Shown: piece by piece, positions 1 to 10,259 of the stretch
Layout of the letters: each line of letters starts with the position of its first letter
Numbering within the stretch: position 1 is the first letter of the stretch
Assembly: GCF_036408795.1 (NCBI RefSeq)
Contig: NZ_JAZGJP010000009.1
Span: forward strand, 51,596-115,595
Origin: Olsenella_L kribbiana
Lineage (GTDB): Bacteria > Actinomycetota > Coriobacteriia > Coriobacteriales > Atopobiaceae
Direction: 5' to 3'
Length of the DNA stretch: 64,000 nt
Translations under genes and position numbers: made by a program
Notes under the pieces: generated by a model
Databases searched by the model: none
Seen by the model: the letters and a program-made list of their open reading frames with translations, nothing else
What the model was told of the DNA's origin: nothing

Positions 1-609
1 GATGTCGCCGAGCGTCACATAGTTGTCAAGCTCGAGCGTCGTGAGACGCAGGAGCGAATGGTCGAGCTGCTGGCGCGTGTTCTGGAGCGTCACGAGCAGC
101 TGGTTCACCGTGCTCATGATCTCTGTCACGGTCCTGAGCTGGAAGCGATAGCCGTTCACGAAGACGGAGACCACATGCCTGCGCTCGGAGACGGAAATCA
201 CGACAGCCTTCGTGAGCAGGCTCATGCGTGCCGCCGTGCGGTGGCGCATGCCGGTCTCGGACGTCGGAAGCGACGGATCGGGGTCGAGATGGAAGTTCGC
301 GCGGTAGATCTGCGTGAGCCCCTTGTCGACGACGATGGCGCCATCCATCTTCGCGAGCTCGAACACGCGGTTTGCCGTGAACGAGATATTGAGCGGGAAG
401 CCATCGTTTCCTGCTGCAAGCACGGCATCCGTGTCGCCCACGCAGATGAGGGCGCCGAGATTGCCGGCGATGATCATATCGAGAGCAAGTCGCAGGGAGG
501 TGCCAGGGGCTGTGGCCTTCACAGCCTCCTTGATGCGCTCATCCATGCTCTTTGCGCCTGTCTGGGGCTGGGCCTCCGGACGGCTTGGTTCGGTTCCCTC
601 GGCTTCCAT
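1..609 (-). CDS. disA: DNA integrity scanning diadenylate cyclase DisA (3' end cut by window)
   Basis: The first 203 codons are present and the gene runs off the left edge. The product should condense two ATP to c-di-AMP while scanning DNA for branched structures. The N-terminal DAC domain is visible: a DGA motif in KMDGAIVVDKG and the RHRTA motif in GMRHRTAARMS, both diagnostic of diadenylate cyclases; the stretch after it (TVNQLLVTLQNTRQQLDHS) starts the helical linker. The ATG at 609 has an AAGGGG ribosome site about nine bases upstream. It lies directly downstream of clpC on the same strand, an order known from many Firmicutes and Actinobacteria (clpC-radA-disA), here without radA between them. 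A strong hairpin separates the two genes, so disA may have its own promoter. The C-terminal HhH DNA-binding domain lies outside the window. Confidence 0.93.
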   Translation of the reverse strand, partial: MEAEGTEPSRPEAQPQTGAKSMDERIKEAVKATAPGTSLRLALDMIIAGNLGALICVGDTDAVLAAGNDGFPLNISFTANRVFELAKMDGAIVVDKGLTQIYRANFHLDPDPSLPTSETGMRHRTAARMSLLTKAVVISVSERRHVVSVFVNGYRFQLRTVTEIMSTVNQLLVTLQNTRQQLDHSLLRLTTLELDNYVTLGDI

Positions 610-684
610 TGCATCGACCCCTTCGCTTGAAGTGCGGACCCGACTCTTTCGTCCGCTACATCATCTTCAGTGTATATGACCGAA

Positions 685-722
685 GCGGACCGAAGCCCCC
701 AGAACTCGGAGCTTCGGTCCGC
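685..722 (-). terminator. Hairpin between clpC and disA
   Basis: GCGGACCGAAGC (685-696) pairs perfectly with 711-722, a 12-bp stem with a 14-base loop, just after the clpC stop. On the minus strand it is not followed by a real T tract, so it is either a weak terminator or an mRNA-stabilising stem. Confidence 0.5.
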
Positions 723-760
723 ATCGAAACATTTGCGCCTTATTCAGGACAGCGGCCCTC

Positions 761-3349
<2,589 letters not shown>

Positions 3350-3378
3350 GTTGGGTCCAACCACCCCTTGTGCATAAG

Positions 3379-3407
3379 GCCCTGCAGAAGGCTCTCTCCT
3401 GCAGGGC
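3379..3407 (-). other. Hairpin in clpC 5' region
   Basis: GCCCTGCAG (3379-3387) pairs with CTGCAGGGC (3399-3407). It lies between the end of the HbpS-like gene and the clpC start. It may end the upstream transcript or form part of the clpC leader; there is no T tract to decide. Confidence 0.4.
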
Positions 3408-3520
3408 GCCGTTTGATTGTCCTTTCTGTACCCACGAGCTCGAATGCTCAATCGCGCATGCCTTCTCCTCAGAAAATTCCTAGCCCGCATATGGCATTTA
3501 TGAGGAGAGGGAAGGAGAAG

Positions 3521-4048
3521 CTATGCCAGAGCGACCGGGAAGCGCCTCACGCTCTTTCCCAGAACCTGCTCCAAGGCCCGTACGATTGCCTCATGGTCGA
3601 GGCCCTGGTGAAGCCCGCTCACGCCGATGACGGCAGTCAGCTCGCCGTCCGCATAGATCGGGAAGGCCCCTGCCGAGACGAGGCGCTCAGGCGCCTCTGC
3701 AAAGAGCGCATCCAAGCCCTCCCCTTCTTTCAGCGCCTCGATCTGCCGGAAGCAGCTTGCATGTCCCGTGGCGAGCGTCTCTGCAATCTTTCCTGCCGCG
3801 AAATCGAGGTTCCTTGTCCCTTTGTCGTCGGGCAGCCACTGGAAGACGACCTCCGCATCCGCTGCGCGCACGATCTGCACGACATAGGTCTCCGAGAACT
3901 CCTTCTCGAGCCCAGCCAGCGCACATCCAAGCTCCAAGGCAGCAGCCGAATCGAAGCTCTCCTTGTAGCGGAGCACCTGCTCCTGCTCGAGGAGCATCTC
4001 CTCGCATGCGGCTGCCTCGCGAGGCGCGACCTCAGGCATCTTCCCCAT
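3521..4048 (-). CDS. HbpS/GlcG-like (UPF0303-type) heme-degrading domain protein
   Basis: 175-residue soluble protein. The ending EAPERLVSAGAFPIYADGELTAVIGVSGLHQGLDHEAIVRAL matches the GlcG/HbpS fold of the UPF0303 branch, where a G-x-FPI segment and a V-GVSGL segment are conserved; members bind heme or act as small-molecule sensors, but the function of this branch is not settled. The start at 4048 (MGKMPEV) was chosen because GAGGAGG sits six bases upstream; an ATG seven codons earlier would place that ribosome site inside the gene. It stands alone between lysS and clpC, separated from lysS by a clear terminator. No signal peptide or membrane segment is visible. Confidence 0.75.
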   Translation of the reverse strand: MGKMPEVAPREAAACEEMLLEQEQVLRYKESFDSAAALELGCALAGLEKEFSETYVVQIVRAADAEVVFQWLPDDKGTRNLDFAAGKIAETLATGHASCFRQIEALKEGEGLDALFAEAPERLVSAGAFPIYADGELTAVIGVSGLHQGLDHEAIVRALEQVLGKSVRRFPVALA

Positions 4049-4063
4049 CGTTTCCTCCTCGAA

Positions 4064-4102
4064 AGACAAAAGCGCGGCAGGTAGCCAACCACCTGCCGCG
4101 CT
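4064..4102 (-). terminator. Intrinsic terminator after lysS
   Basis: AGCGCGGCAGGT (4071-4082) pairs perfectly with 4091-4102. Reading the minus strand the stem is followed by TTTTGTCTTT, a good U tract. Confidence 0.85.
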
Positions 4103-4126
4103 TCCATTCTCATATGGCCTTAGAGC

Positions 4127-6481
4127 CTATGCCTCAGTGTCCTCGGCGGGCTTTGCATAGATGTCGCCGACAGGGGCGATGGCCTTCATCGCCTCGAGGA
4201 CGGACTCCATGCAGGCATTCATGTCCTCGCCGTTGAGCTCGGCGCCGCGCTCCATGACAGCACGGTCGCAGCCGGCAGCGAAGCGCTTGTCCTTGAACTT
4301 CTTCTTGAGCGACTTGAGCGGCATGTCTGCGACAGAGCCGGAGGGACGCATCTTGGCGGCAGCCTGGATGAGGCCGGAGAGCTCGTCGGTCGCGAAGAGC
4401 ACGCGCTCCATCTTGAGCTCAGGCTGGGGCAGCTCGTCGTTGTTGTCTGCGTTGTGCGTCATGATCGCATGCGCAAGCTGCGGCGTGGCGCCAGCTTCGG
4501 CCAGGAGCTCAGCCGTCTTGACCGTGTGGTTGGTGACAGACGGGAACTTCTCCCAGTCAAGATCGTGGAGAAGGCCCACGATGCCCCAGAAGTCCACATT
4601 CTCCGGGTCGTACTGCTCGGCAAAGTGGCGCATGAGCCCCTCAAGCGTCTCGCCGTGTTCGATGTGGAAGGCGTCGTCGTTGTAGCGCTTCAGAAGGTCG
4701 AGCGCCTCATCGCGCGTGATGCCCGCCGTAAGCGTGCCGGACATATCGGCCGCGATGGCAGCCTTGGCAGCCTCAGAGAGGCCCTCCGGCTCCTCTGCGG
4801 ACTCTTCTGCAGGTGCTTCCTCTGCCTTTTCCTGAGCCTCAGCATGAGCGGCTTCGTCCGCCTTGCGGTCTGCCGTGGCGCCGTCCTCGGCGTTCTTCGC
4901 GAGGGCATCGACGGAGGCGGCAGCGTTGTCCGTCTTGTCAGGCAGCTGCGAGGCGATGTCTTCCTTCGTGATCGTCTCGGGCTTCATCTGCGGGAAGAGG
5001 AGGACATCGCGGATAGCCGGCTGGTCGCAGAACAGCATGATCATGCGGTCGATACCGTAGCCGATGCCGCCTGCAGGAGGCATGCCGTACTCGAGAGCAC
5101 GCACGTAGTCGTAGTCATAGCCCATGGCCTCGTCGTCGCCGAAGTCCTTGGCAGCGACCTGCTCGGCGAAGCGGCCTGCCTGGTCGACCGGGTCGTTGAG
5201 CTCGGAGAAGGCGTTGGCGTACTCATGGCCGCAGATAACGAGCTCGAAGCGGTCCGTCAGGCGCTTGTCCTCGTCCTTGCGCTTCGAGAGCGGGCTCACC
5301 TCTTCAGGGTAGTCGCAGACAAACGTCGGGTTCACGAGCGTCGCCTCGCCGAGCTCGTCGTAGATCTCGAAGAGGAGCTTGCCGGCGCCCCAGTCCTTCT
5401 GCCATTCGATGCCGTGGGCGTCGAGGATCTCGCGCAGATGCTCGACGGGCGTATCCATATCGATGTGCTCGCCCACGACCGAGGAGGCCACCTCTGCCAG
5501 CGGGATGGATTTCCAGGTGCCGGACATGTCGATCTTCTGCCCCTGATAGGTGATGATCTCCTTGCCCTCTTCGCAGCCCAGGATCTCGCGGGCAATGGTC
5601 TTGAAGAGGCCCTGCGTGAGCTCCTTCATGCCTTCGAGGTCGGAGTAGGCGCAGTAGGCCTCCATGGAGGTGAACTCGGGATTGTGCGTGAGGTCCATGC
5701 CTTCGTTCCTGAACTGGCGTCCGATCTCGAAGACACGCTCCATGCCGCCGACGATGAGGCGCTTGAGCGGCAGCTCCGTCGCGATGCGCAGGTAGAAGTC
5801 ACGGTCGAGCGCGTTGAAGTGCGTGACGAACGGCTTTGCGTTCGCACCGCCCAGAATCGAGTGCATGACAGGCGTCTCGACCTCGAGGTAGCCATCTGCC
5901 TCCATGTAGCGGCGGATGAGGGAGATGATGGCAGAGCGCCTGCGGAAGACCTCGCGGACCTCGGGGTTCATGATGAGGTCGACATAGCGCTGGCGGTAGC
6001 GGACCTCGCGGTCGGTGAGGCCGTGGAACTTCTCGGGAAGCGGGCGCAGGCTCTTGGAGAGGAGCGTGAGCTTCGTCGGCGCGACGGAGAGCTGTCCCCT
6101 CTTCGTGCGGACGACGGCACCCGTCGCCTCGACGATGTCGCCGAGGTCGAGCTCGCCCACGAGCGGCCAGGACTCGCCGAGCGTGTTCACGCGGCAGAAG
6201 AGCTGGATCTGGCCCGTGACATCCTCGAGCACGATGAAGGCGATCTTGCCCTGGTTCCTGAGCGCACGGATGCGGCCGGCGACGGTCACGACGTCTGTCG
6301 TGTCCTCGCCTGCAGCGAGGCCTGCATACTTCTCCTCGATGTCCTTTGCATGGGCATCGACGTGGCTTTTGATCGGGTAGGGGTTGATGCCGGCTGCAAT
6401 CAGCTCCTGGCGGCGTGCCCTTCTCTGTGCGCGCTCATCCAAGAGCGGTGCATCCTGCGTGCGTGCCTCTTCTTCCTGCAT
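4127..6481 (-). CDS. lysS: Lysyl-tRNA synthetase with C-terminal HD domain
   Basis: 784 residues, against about 490-510 for ordinary class-II LysRS. Residues 1 to about 510 are a complete enzyme: N-terminal OB-fold anticodon-binding domain (VAGRIRALRNQGKIAFIVL), motif 1/2 (FEIGRQFRNEGMDLTHNPEF) and motif 3 (PAGGIGYGIDRMIML). After an Ala/Glu-rich linker (about 520-590) a second domain follows with HD-superfamily metal ligands: HIEH near 596-599, LLHDLDWE near 629, IMTHNADN near 666 and FATDEL near 688. Such domains are phosphohydrolases or nucleotidases; here the substrate is unknown. The ATG at 6481 has AAGGAGAT about nine bases upstream, preferred to an ATG 17 codons earlier. It lies 87 bases downstream of greA in the same direction, a likely operon. 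The HD half shows no frameshift and keeps all ligands, so it looks functional. Confidence 0.95.
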   Translation of the reverse strand: MQEEEARTQDAPLLDERAQRRARRQELIAAGINPYPIKSHVDAHAKDIEEKYAGLAAGEDTTDVVTVAGRIRALRNQGKIAFIVLEDVTGQIQLFCRVNTLGESWPLVGELDLGDIVEATGAVVRTKRGQLSVAPTKLTLLSKSLRPLPEKFHGLTDREVRYRQRYVDLIMNPEVREVFRRRSAIISLIRRYMEADGYLEVETPVMHSILGGANAKPFVTHFNALDRDFYLRIATELPLKRLIVGGMERVFEIGRQFRNEGMDLTHNPEFTSMEAYCAYSDLEGMKELTQGLFKTIAREILGCEEGKEIITYQGQKIDMSGTWKSIPLAEVASSVVGEHIDMDTPVEHLREILDAHGIEWQKDWGAGKLLFEIYDELGEATLVNPTFVCDYPEEVSPLSKRKDEDKRLTDRFELVICGHEYANAFSELNDPVDQAGRFAEQVAAKDFGDDEAMGYDYDYVRALEYGMPPAGGIGYGIDRMIMLFCDQPAIRDVLLFPQMKPETITKEDIASQLPDKTDNAAASVDALAKNAEDGATADRKADEAAHAEAQEKAEEAPAEESAEEPEGLSEAAKAAIAADMSGTLTAGITRDEALDLLKRYNDDAFHIEHGETLEGLMRHFAEQYDPENVDFWGIVGLLHDLDWEKFPSVTNHTVKTAELLAEAGATPQLAHAIMTHNADNNDELPQPELKMERVLFATDELSGLIQAAAKMRPSGSVADMPLKSLKKKFKDKRFAAGCDRAVMERGAELNGEDMNACMESVLEAMKAIAPVGDIYAKPAEDTEA

Positions 6482-6568
6482 GGTGTGTATATCTCCTTCA
6501 ACATGAAGCACCCCGGCCCCATGGTGTCCCATGGGTTCGGGGCGCAGCGAATCCTATCTGTGCATGCC

Positions 6569-7036
6569 TTAGCGCGTGACGTTCGTGATCGTGTACTCGC
6601 GCACCTTGCCGGAAGGCGAAGAGAAGGAGACATGGTCTCCCACCTCATGGCCAATGACGGCAGCTCCTGCAGGGGACTCGTTCGAGATCTTGTGCTCGAG
6701 CGAGTTGGTCTCCGTCGTGCCCACGATCGTGAAGGTCGTCTTCTTGCCCTTGGCATCCGTGAGCTCGACCGTGCAGCCAATGGAGACTTCAAGGCCGTTG
6801 GCAGCGTCGATCACCTTGGCAGTTGCAAGAATGGTACGAATCTCGTTGATGCGGGAGGCGTTCTTTGCCTCCTCTTCCTTTGCATCGTCGAACTCCGAGT
6901 TCTCGGAAAGGTCGCCGAAATCGCGCGCAACTTTGATGCGCTCGACGATTTCGTCGTGCTTCTCGCCTTCACGGTAGGCAAGCTCGTCGACAAGCTTCTG
7001 ACGGCCCTCAGGGGTCAAGGTGATTGTGTTTTCCAT
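6569..7036 (-). CDS. greA: Transcript cleavage factor GreA
   Basis: 155 residues, the usual length. The N-terminal coiled coil starts at TLTPEGRQKLVDELAYREGE and carries the conserved acidic tip ARDFGDLSENSEFDDAKEEE, whose D and E residues enter the RNA polymerase secondary channel and activate cleavage of backtracked RNA. The C-terminal FKBP-like domain ends with SPAGAAVIGHEVGDHVSF. The ATG at 7036 (MENTITL) is the canonical start; the open frame extends further upstream only by chance. It lies upstream of lysS, an arrangement also seen in other bacteria. Confidence 0.96.
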   Translation of the reverse strand: MENTITLTPEGRQKLVDELAYREGEKHDEIVERIKVARDFGDLSENSEFDDAKEEEAKNASRINEIRTILATAKVIDAANGLEVSIGCTVELTDAKGKKTTFTIVGTTETNSLEHKISNESPAGAAVIGHEVGDHVSFSSPSGKVREYTITNVTR

Positions 7037-7098
7037 GCTCTGCTTTCTCACGACCTGGTGCAAGGACTGGTCCGGCGGGACCTGGGGGCGAAAAGGGA

Positions 7099-7401
7099 TT
7101 ACTCGAGCTTTGCGCCGCACTTGGAGCAGAAGGCGTTGTCTGCCGGGTTCTTGGTACCGCACTTCGGGCAGAACTTCACGTTCTCGTCAGCGGCATCGGC
7201 GTCAGCATCGGCATCCTCGATCGAGGCCTCGGTCTCGGTAGCCTTCTTCTCGTCGTCCTTGCCTTCGTCGCCCTCCATGCCCTCACGGACATTCTTGACG
7301 GTCTTGCCCAGGGCGCTGCCAAGCTTCGGAAGGTTCTTGGGTCCGAAGATGAGCAGGGCAACGACCAGAATAACGATGATTTCCAAAGGTCCGAGGCTCA
7401 T
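7099..7401 (-). CDS. tatA: TatA-family twin-arginine translocase subunit with C-terminal zinc ribbon
   Basis: 100 residues. Residues 5-22 form the single TatA membrane helix and the FGPKNLPKLG hinge, followed by the amphipathic helix (LGSALGKTVKNVREGME) that makes it a TatA/TatE pore subunit for folded proteins. A very acidic Ala/Asp-rich stretch follows, then two CxxC knuckles (C78-C81 and C92-C95 in FCPKCG and FCSKCGAKLE) that form a zinc-ribbon. TatA proteins normally end in a disordered acidic tail, so the zinc ribbon is unusual. The start at 7401 has GAGAGGG seven bases upstream. Both ABC binding lipoproteins in this window carry twin-arginine signals, so this system has clients nearby. 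tatC is not in the window. Confidence 0.88.
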   Translation of the reverse strand: MSLGPLEIIVILVVALLIFGPKNLPKLGSALGKTVKNVREGMEGDEGKDDEKKATETEASIEDADADADAADENVKFCPKCGTKNPADNAFCSKCGAKLE

Positions 7402-7581
7402 GCGTTCCCTCTCTTTCACGCTCCGGCTCTTCCGGAGACATTGCTACAAGCACCATAGTATAGCCACGAAGCTGCATATCCGCACCAGAAAGCGGCTCCG
7501 AGTCATTATACGCACAGAAACATTCTGCACGAATTGGTACTATTCATGTTGCAGGACAGGCTCAATGTAGCACGCTCGCAA

Positions 7582-7610
7582 TTGAGCGACCGATACAAGA
7601 AACCTATCAT
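7582..7610 (+). promoter_or_regulatory. Candidate sigma-70 promoter of the HAD gene
   Basis: TTGAGC (7582-7587), 17-base spacer, TATCAT (7605-7610), 41 bases before the start codon. It lies in the divergent region between tatA and the HAD gene. Confidence 0.4.
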
Positions 7611-7651
7611 GCCATCTATAGTTTGGATACCACAGAGCAGGAGCTGACGCA

Positions 7652-8386
7652 ATGGGACAAGAGGCCGCAGGCAAGCGCGATGCCGTGTTCTTCGACCTGG
7701 ACGATACGCTCTATGACCAGGCGCAGCCCTTCGCATATGCCGTGGAAAAGGTCGTAGGGCCCATTCCCCATGCCACGGCTGCAGACCTCTTCGATACGAG
7801 CAGGCGCTACTCCCAGGAAATCTTCTCGGCACTCCGAAACGATCAGCACCCGACCCGCGAGATGTATATCCGCCGCATGCAGAGGACGCTTGCGACCTAC
7901 GGCGTCACGATCGACGAGAAGACAGCGCTTGCCCTCCAGCATGTCTATGGGACACAGAGCAAGGCTGCCATGAAGCTTGCCCCCGAGATGGAGCGCACGC
8001 TCGACTGGTGTGCCGTCCATGTCAGATGCGCTCTTGGCATCATCACGAACGGCCGCGAGGCGCCGCAGCGCCAGAAGATCGAGATCTTGGGCCTTTCCCG
8101 CTGGATCTCATCCGACAACGTCTTCATCTCCGACGCTGTAGGCACGGCCAAGCCTTCGCCTGAGATCTTCGAGATGGCCCTTGCACATGCAGGTGCAGAC
8201 CCCACACACTCGCTCTATATAGGAGACGCCTTCCCGATCGATGTGCTCGGCGCCCACTCCGTGCATATGCCGGTCGTCTGGTTCAACCACAGGCTGCGCC
8301 GAGCACCCTCAGACCAGTTCCCGGCAGAGCATGAGGTGCACACGGTACAAGAGCTCGAGGAGCTTGTGAAAAGAATCGTGCCATAG
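7652..8386 (+). CDS. HAD-superfamily hydrolase
   Basis: 244-residue cytoplasmic phosphatase-like protein. HAD motif I is FFDLDDTLYD with both catalytic aspartates, motif II is the GIITNGRE segment, motif III/IV is AKPSPEIF followed by YIGDAFPIDVLGA. The helical cap between motifs I and II places it with subfamily I enzymes such as YjjG-type nucleotidases or phosphoglycolate-type phosphatases; substrate cannot be read from the sequence. GGAG lies about eight bases before the ATG. It is monocistronic and ends at a strong bidirectional hairpin shared with the DUF1292 gene. Confidence 0.9.
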   Translation: MGQEAAGKRDAVFFDLDDTLYDQAQPFAYAVEKVVGPIPHATAADLFDTSRRYSQEIFSALRNDQHPTREMYIRRMQRTLATYGVTIDEKTALALQHVYGTQSKAAMKLAPEMERTLDWCAVHVRCALGIITNGREAPQRQKIEILGLSRWISSDNVFISDAVGTAKPSPEIFEMALAHAGADPTHSLYIGDAFPIDVLGAHSVHMPVVWFNHRLRRAPSDQFPAEHEVHTVQELEELVKRIVP

Positions 8387-8387
8387 C

Positions 8388-8424
8388 GACGGGGACCGGA
8401 AAGCCAAGCCTTCCGGTCCCCGTC
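8388..8424. terminator. Bidirectional hairpin between convergent genes
   Basis: GACGGGGACCGGAA (8388-8401) pairs perfectly with 8411-8424, a 14-bp stem between the stop codons of the HAD and DUF1292 genes. T tracts are weak on both sides. Confidence 0.7.
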
Positions 8425-8451
8425 TCCCCATATCTCCCCTGCTCGGGATTC

Positions 8452-8745
8452 CTACTCAGAATCCTCTGCGTCGAAGTCGTCGTCTTCGTCCGCGTCAGCG
8501 AACCACAGATCGTCGAAGTCGCTCGAGACCTGGTCGTAGTCCGCATCCGGGATCTCTGTCACATAGAAGTCTCCGTCGTCCGTCTCGTTGTAGACGTAGA
8601 GGTAGACATCTTCCGGGTGCGTCTCGGGAGAGAGCGCCACATACTCGCCGTCGCCGCTCTCGAATACGCCCAGGACCTCGCACTCTTCGGAGGTTCCATC
8701 TTCGTAGTCAAGCGTGATGAACTCGACCTCATCTTCGTCAGCCAT
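8452..8745 (-). CDS. DUF1292 family protein
   Basis: 97 residues, extremely acidic. The core EFITLDYEDGTSEECEVLGVFE followed by YVALSP and VYLYVYNE matches the DUF1292 pattern of small beta-rich proteins widespread in Firmicutes and Actinobacteria, often near Holliday-junction or cell-wall genes; biochemical role unknown. AAAGGAT lies seven bases before the ATG. It is monocistronic. Confidence 0.88.
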   Translation of the reverse strand: MADEDEVEFITLDYEDGTSEECEVLGVFESGDGEYVALSPETHPEDVYLYVYNETDDGDFYVTEIPDADYDQVSSDFDDLWFADADEDDDFDAEDSE

Positions 8746-8859
8746 GGACTATCCTTTCGCTCGGCTGCATGAAGGGCAGCTAGGCAGCCCCTTCGGGACA
8801 TATCAAGTGTAGCCGCAGCACTTCTGTACGAAAGGTCCTATCCCTTGAACGGCACCCTC

Positions 8860-9495
8860 TCACGACGGACGGTTGCCGCGCGTCTTGTTGTAGCCCCGCT
8901 CATAGGCACCGGTGGCTGCGATTGCCGTGCGTTCGAGATCGTCGAGCGTGTGGTAGCCCGAGCCCTTGAGGGCGATCATCCTGATCTCGAAATGCGCCCC
9001 GTGGACATAGTCGGCATAGACATCGCCATTGCCCTTGCCCGTGAGATGCTGGTTCACGCGCGAGATCACGTTGTGGGCCTGCCCGACATAGCATCTCCCG
9101 TCATCCGTGTTCGTGAAGATGTAGATGCCGGCAAAGTCATGGGAAAGCACATCGCTTCTGCCCCGCGTGCCTCCTCCATTGCGCATATGGAGGAACTGCT
9201 CGGGCGTCAAGGCTTTGGCACCCCGCGAGAGCCGCTTTATCTTCCGCTTTGCCCGTGTGCGGAAGAGCACGGTCCCTGCCGCCCAGACGAGGAGCACGAG
9301 GGCAAGCGCAAGAAGGCAGGGCTTTGCCAGCACGTCTGTCGCAACCTCCGCCTCGGCAAGCCACGTCTCCGCATCCGCTGCTTTGGGATAGCTTTCCATC
9401 AGCTGCACGAATGCAAGAAATGCTCCTGCCGCCCAGAGGACGAGCAGGAGCACAAGGACACGCATTGCGAAAGAGCGTTTCTGACGTCTTCCCAT
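8860..9495 (-). CDS. Membrane-anchored GIY-YIG domain protein
   Basis: 211 residues. Two membrane helices are obvious (about 13-33 and 60-79), then a basic patch (RTRAKRKIKRLSRG) and a C-terminal GIY-YIG nuclease fold: G123-I-Y, Y136-V-G in RCYVGQ, the catalytic Arg in ISRVNQHL (R146), Glu in LDDLERT (E188) and a closing Asn in GYNKTRGN. The catalytic set is complete. Its ATG overlaps the TGA of the preceding ABC ATPase gene (TGATG), so it is translationally coupled to an amino-acid transporter operon, which gives no obvious reason for a nuclease. The topology would put the nuclease domain in the cytoplasm. Substrate unknown. Confidence 0.85.
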   Translation of the reverse strand: MGRRQKRSFAMRVLVLLLVLWAAGAFLAFVQLMESYPKAADAETWLAEAEVATDVLAKPCLLALALVLLVWAAGTVLFRTRAKRKIKRLSRGAKALTPEQFLHMRNGGGTRGRSDVLSHDFAGIYIFTNTDDGRCYVGQAHNVISRVNQHLTGKGNGDVYADYVHGAHFEIRMIALKGSGYHTLDDLERTAIAATGAYERGYNKTRGNRPS

Positions 9496-10259
9496 CAGTC
9501 GCACGCGAGGTCCAGGAAAGCCCTCGTGCGGGGATCTTTCGGATGCTCCATGACCTCGTGGGGCGTGCCATCCTCGACAATCTGCCCATCGAAAAGAAGG
9601 CAGATCCTGTCGGAGACCGTCTCGGCAAAGCCCATCTCGTGCGTGACGATCCCTACCGCCATGCCCTCTCCCGCAAGCTGGCGGATGAGGTCGTGCATGT
9701 CCTTCGTGAGCTTCGGATCGAGGGCGCTTGTCGCCTCATCGAAGTACATGACCTCGGGGTTCATGCAGAGGGCGCGGGCAATGGCAACGCGCTGCTGCTG
9801 GCCGCCCGAAAGCTCGCACGGCACGGCACCTTCCCTGCCTTCGAGGCCAAGCCTTCCCAGAAGGTCTTCCGCTTCCCGCCTGACCTCGTCCTCTTTTCTG
9901 TGCTGCACGATCAAAGGGGCATCCATTACATTCTGGAGGACAGTGCGGTGCGGGAAGAGGTTGTAGTCCTGGAAGACAAGTCCGAAGCGCATCCTCGCCT
10001 CACGCATGGCTGCCTTGTTGTAGACCGCCTTCTCCGCTCCTTCGCAGACCACGGCATCCCCGTAGGCGATGCATCCTGCATCGAGGGTCTCCAAGAGCGT
10101 GAGGCAGCGAAGCATCGTGGACTTGCCGGCACCGGAAGGGCCGATGAGCGACACGACCTCGCCACGGCCGATCTCGAAATCGACGCCGTGCAGGACCTCC
10201 TTGTCTCCGAAGGCCTTGCAGGCTCCGGAGAAGCTCACTGCGATATCGCTTCTAGTCAT
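9495..10259 (-). CDS. Polar amino acid ABC transporter, ATPase subunit
   Basis: 254 residues, GlnQ/HisP type. Walker A is GPSGAGKST, the Q loop VFQDYNLFPHRTVLQNV is typical of amino-acid importers, the signature is LSGGQQQRVAIARAL, Walker B VMYFDEATSALDP, and the switch region IVTHEM. It energises uptake of a polar amino acid with the permease and lipoprotein encoded just upstream. It overlaps the permease gene by eight bases and the downstream GIY-YIG gene by one, so the four genes form one operon. Confidence 0.93.
   Translation of the reverse strand: MTRSDIAVSFSGACKAFGDKEVLHGVDFEIGRGEVVSLIGPSGAGKSTMLRCLTLLETLDAGCIAYGDAVVCEGAEKAVYNKAAMREARMRFGLVFQDYNLFPHRTVLQNVMDAPLIVQHRKEDEVRREAEDLLGRLGLEGREGAVPCELSGGQQQRVAIARALCMNPEVMYFDEATSALDPKLTKDMHDLIRQLAGEGMAVGIVTHEMGFAETVSDRICLLFDGQIVEDGTPHEVMEHPKDPRTRAFLDLACD

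Noticed and set aside
6508..6543. Hairpin between greA and lysS as terminator or riboswitch
   Set aside because: CCCCG/CGGGG and CCATGG stems are present but no T tract and no known riboswitch architecture; left uncalled.
4454..7570. 1038-codon plus-strand open frame
   Set aside because: It runs antisense through lysS, greA and tatA. GC-rich coding DNA leaves long open frames on the opposite strand; the composition and lack of a ribosome site show no gene.
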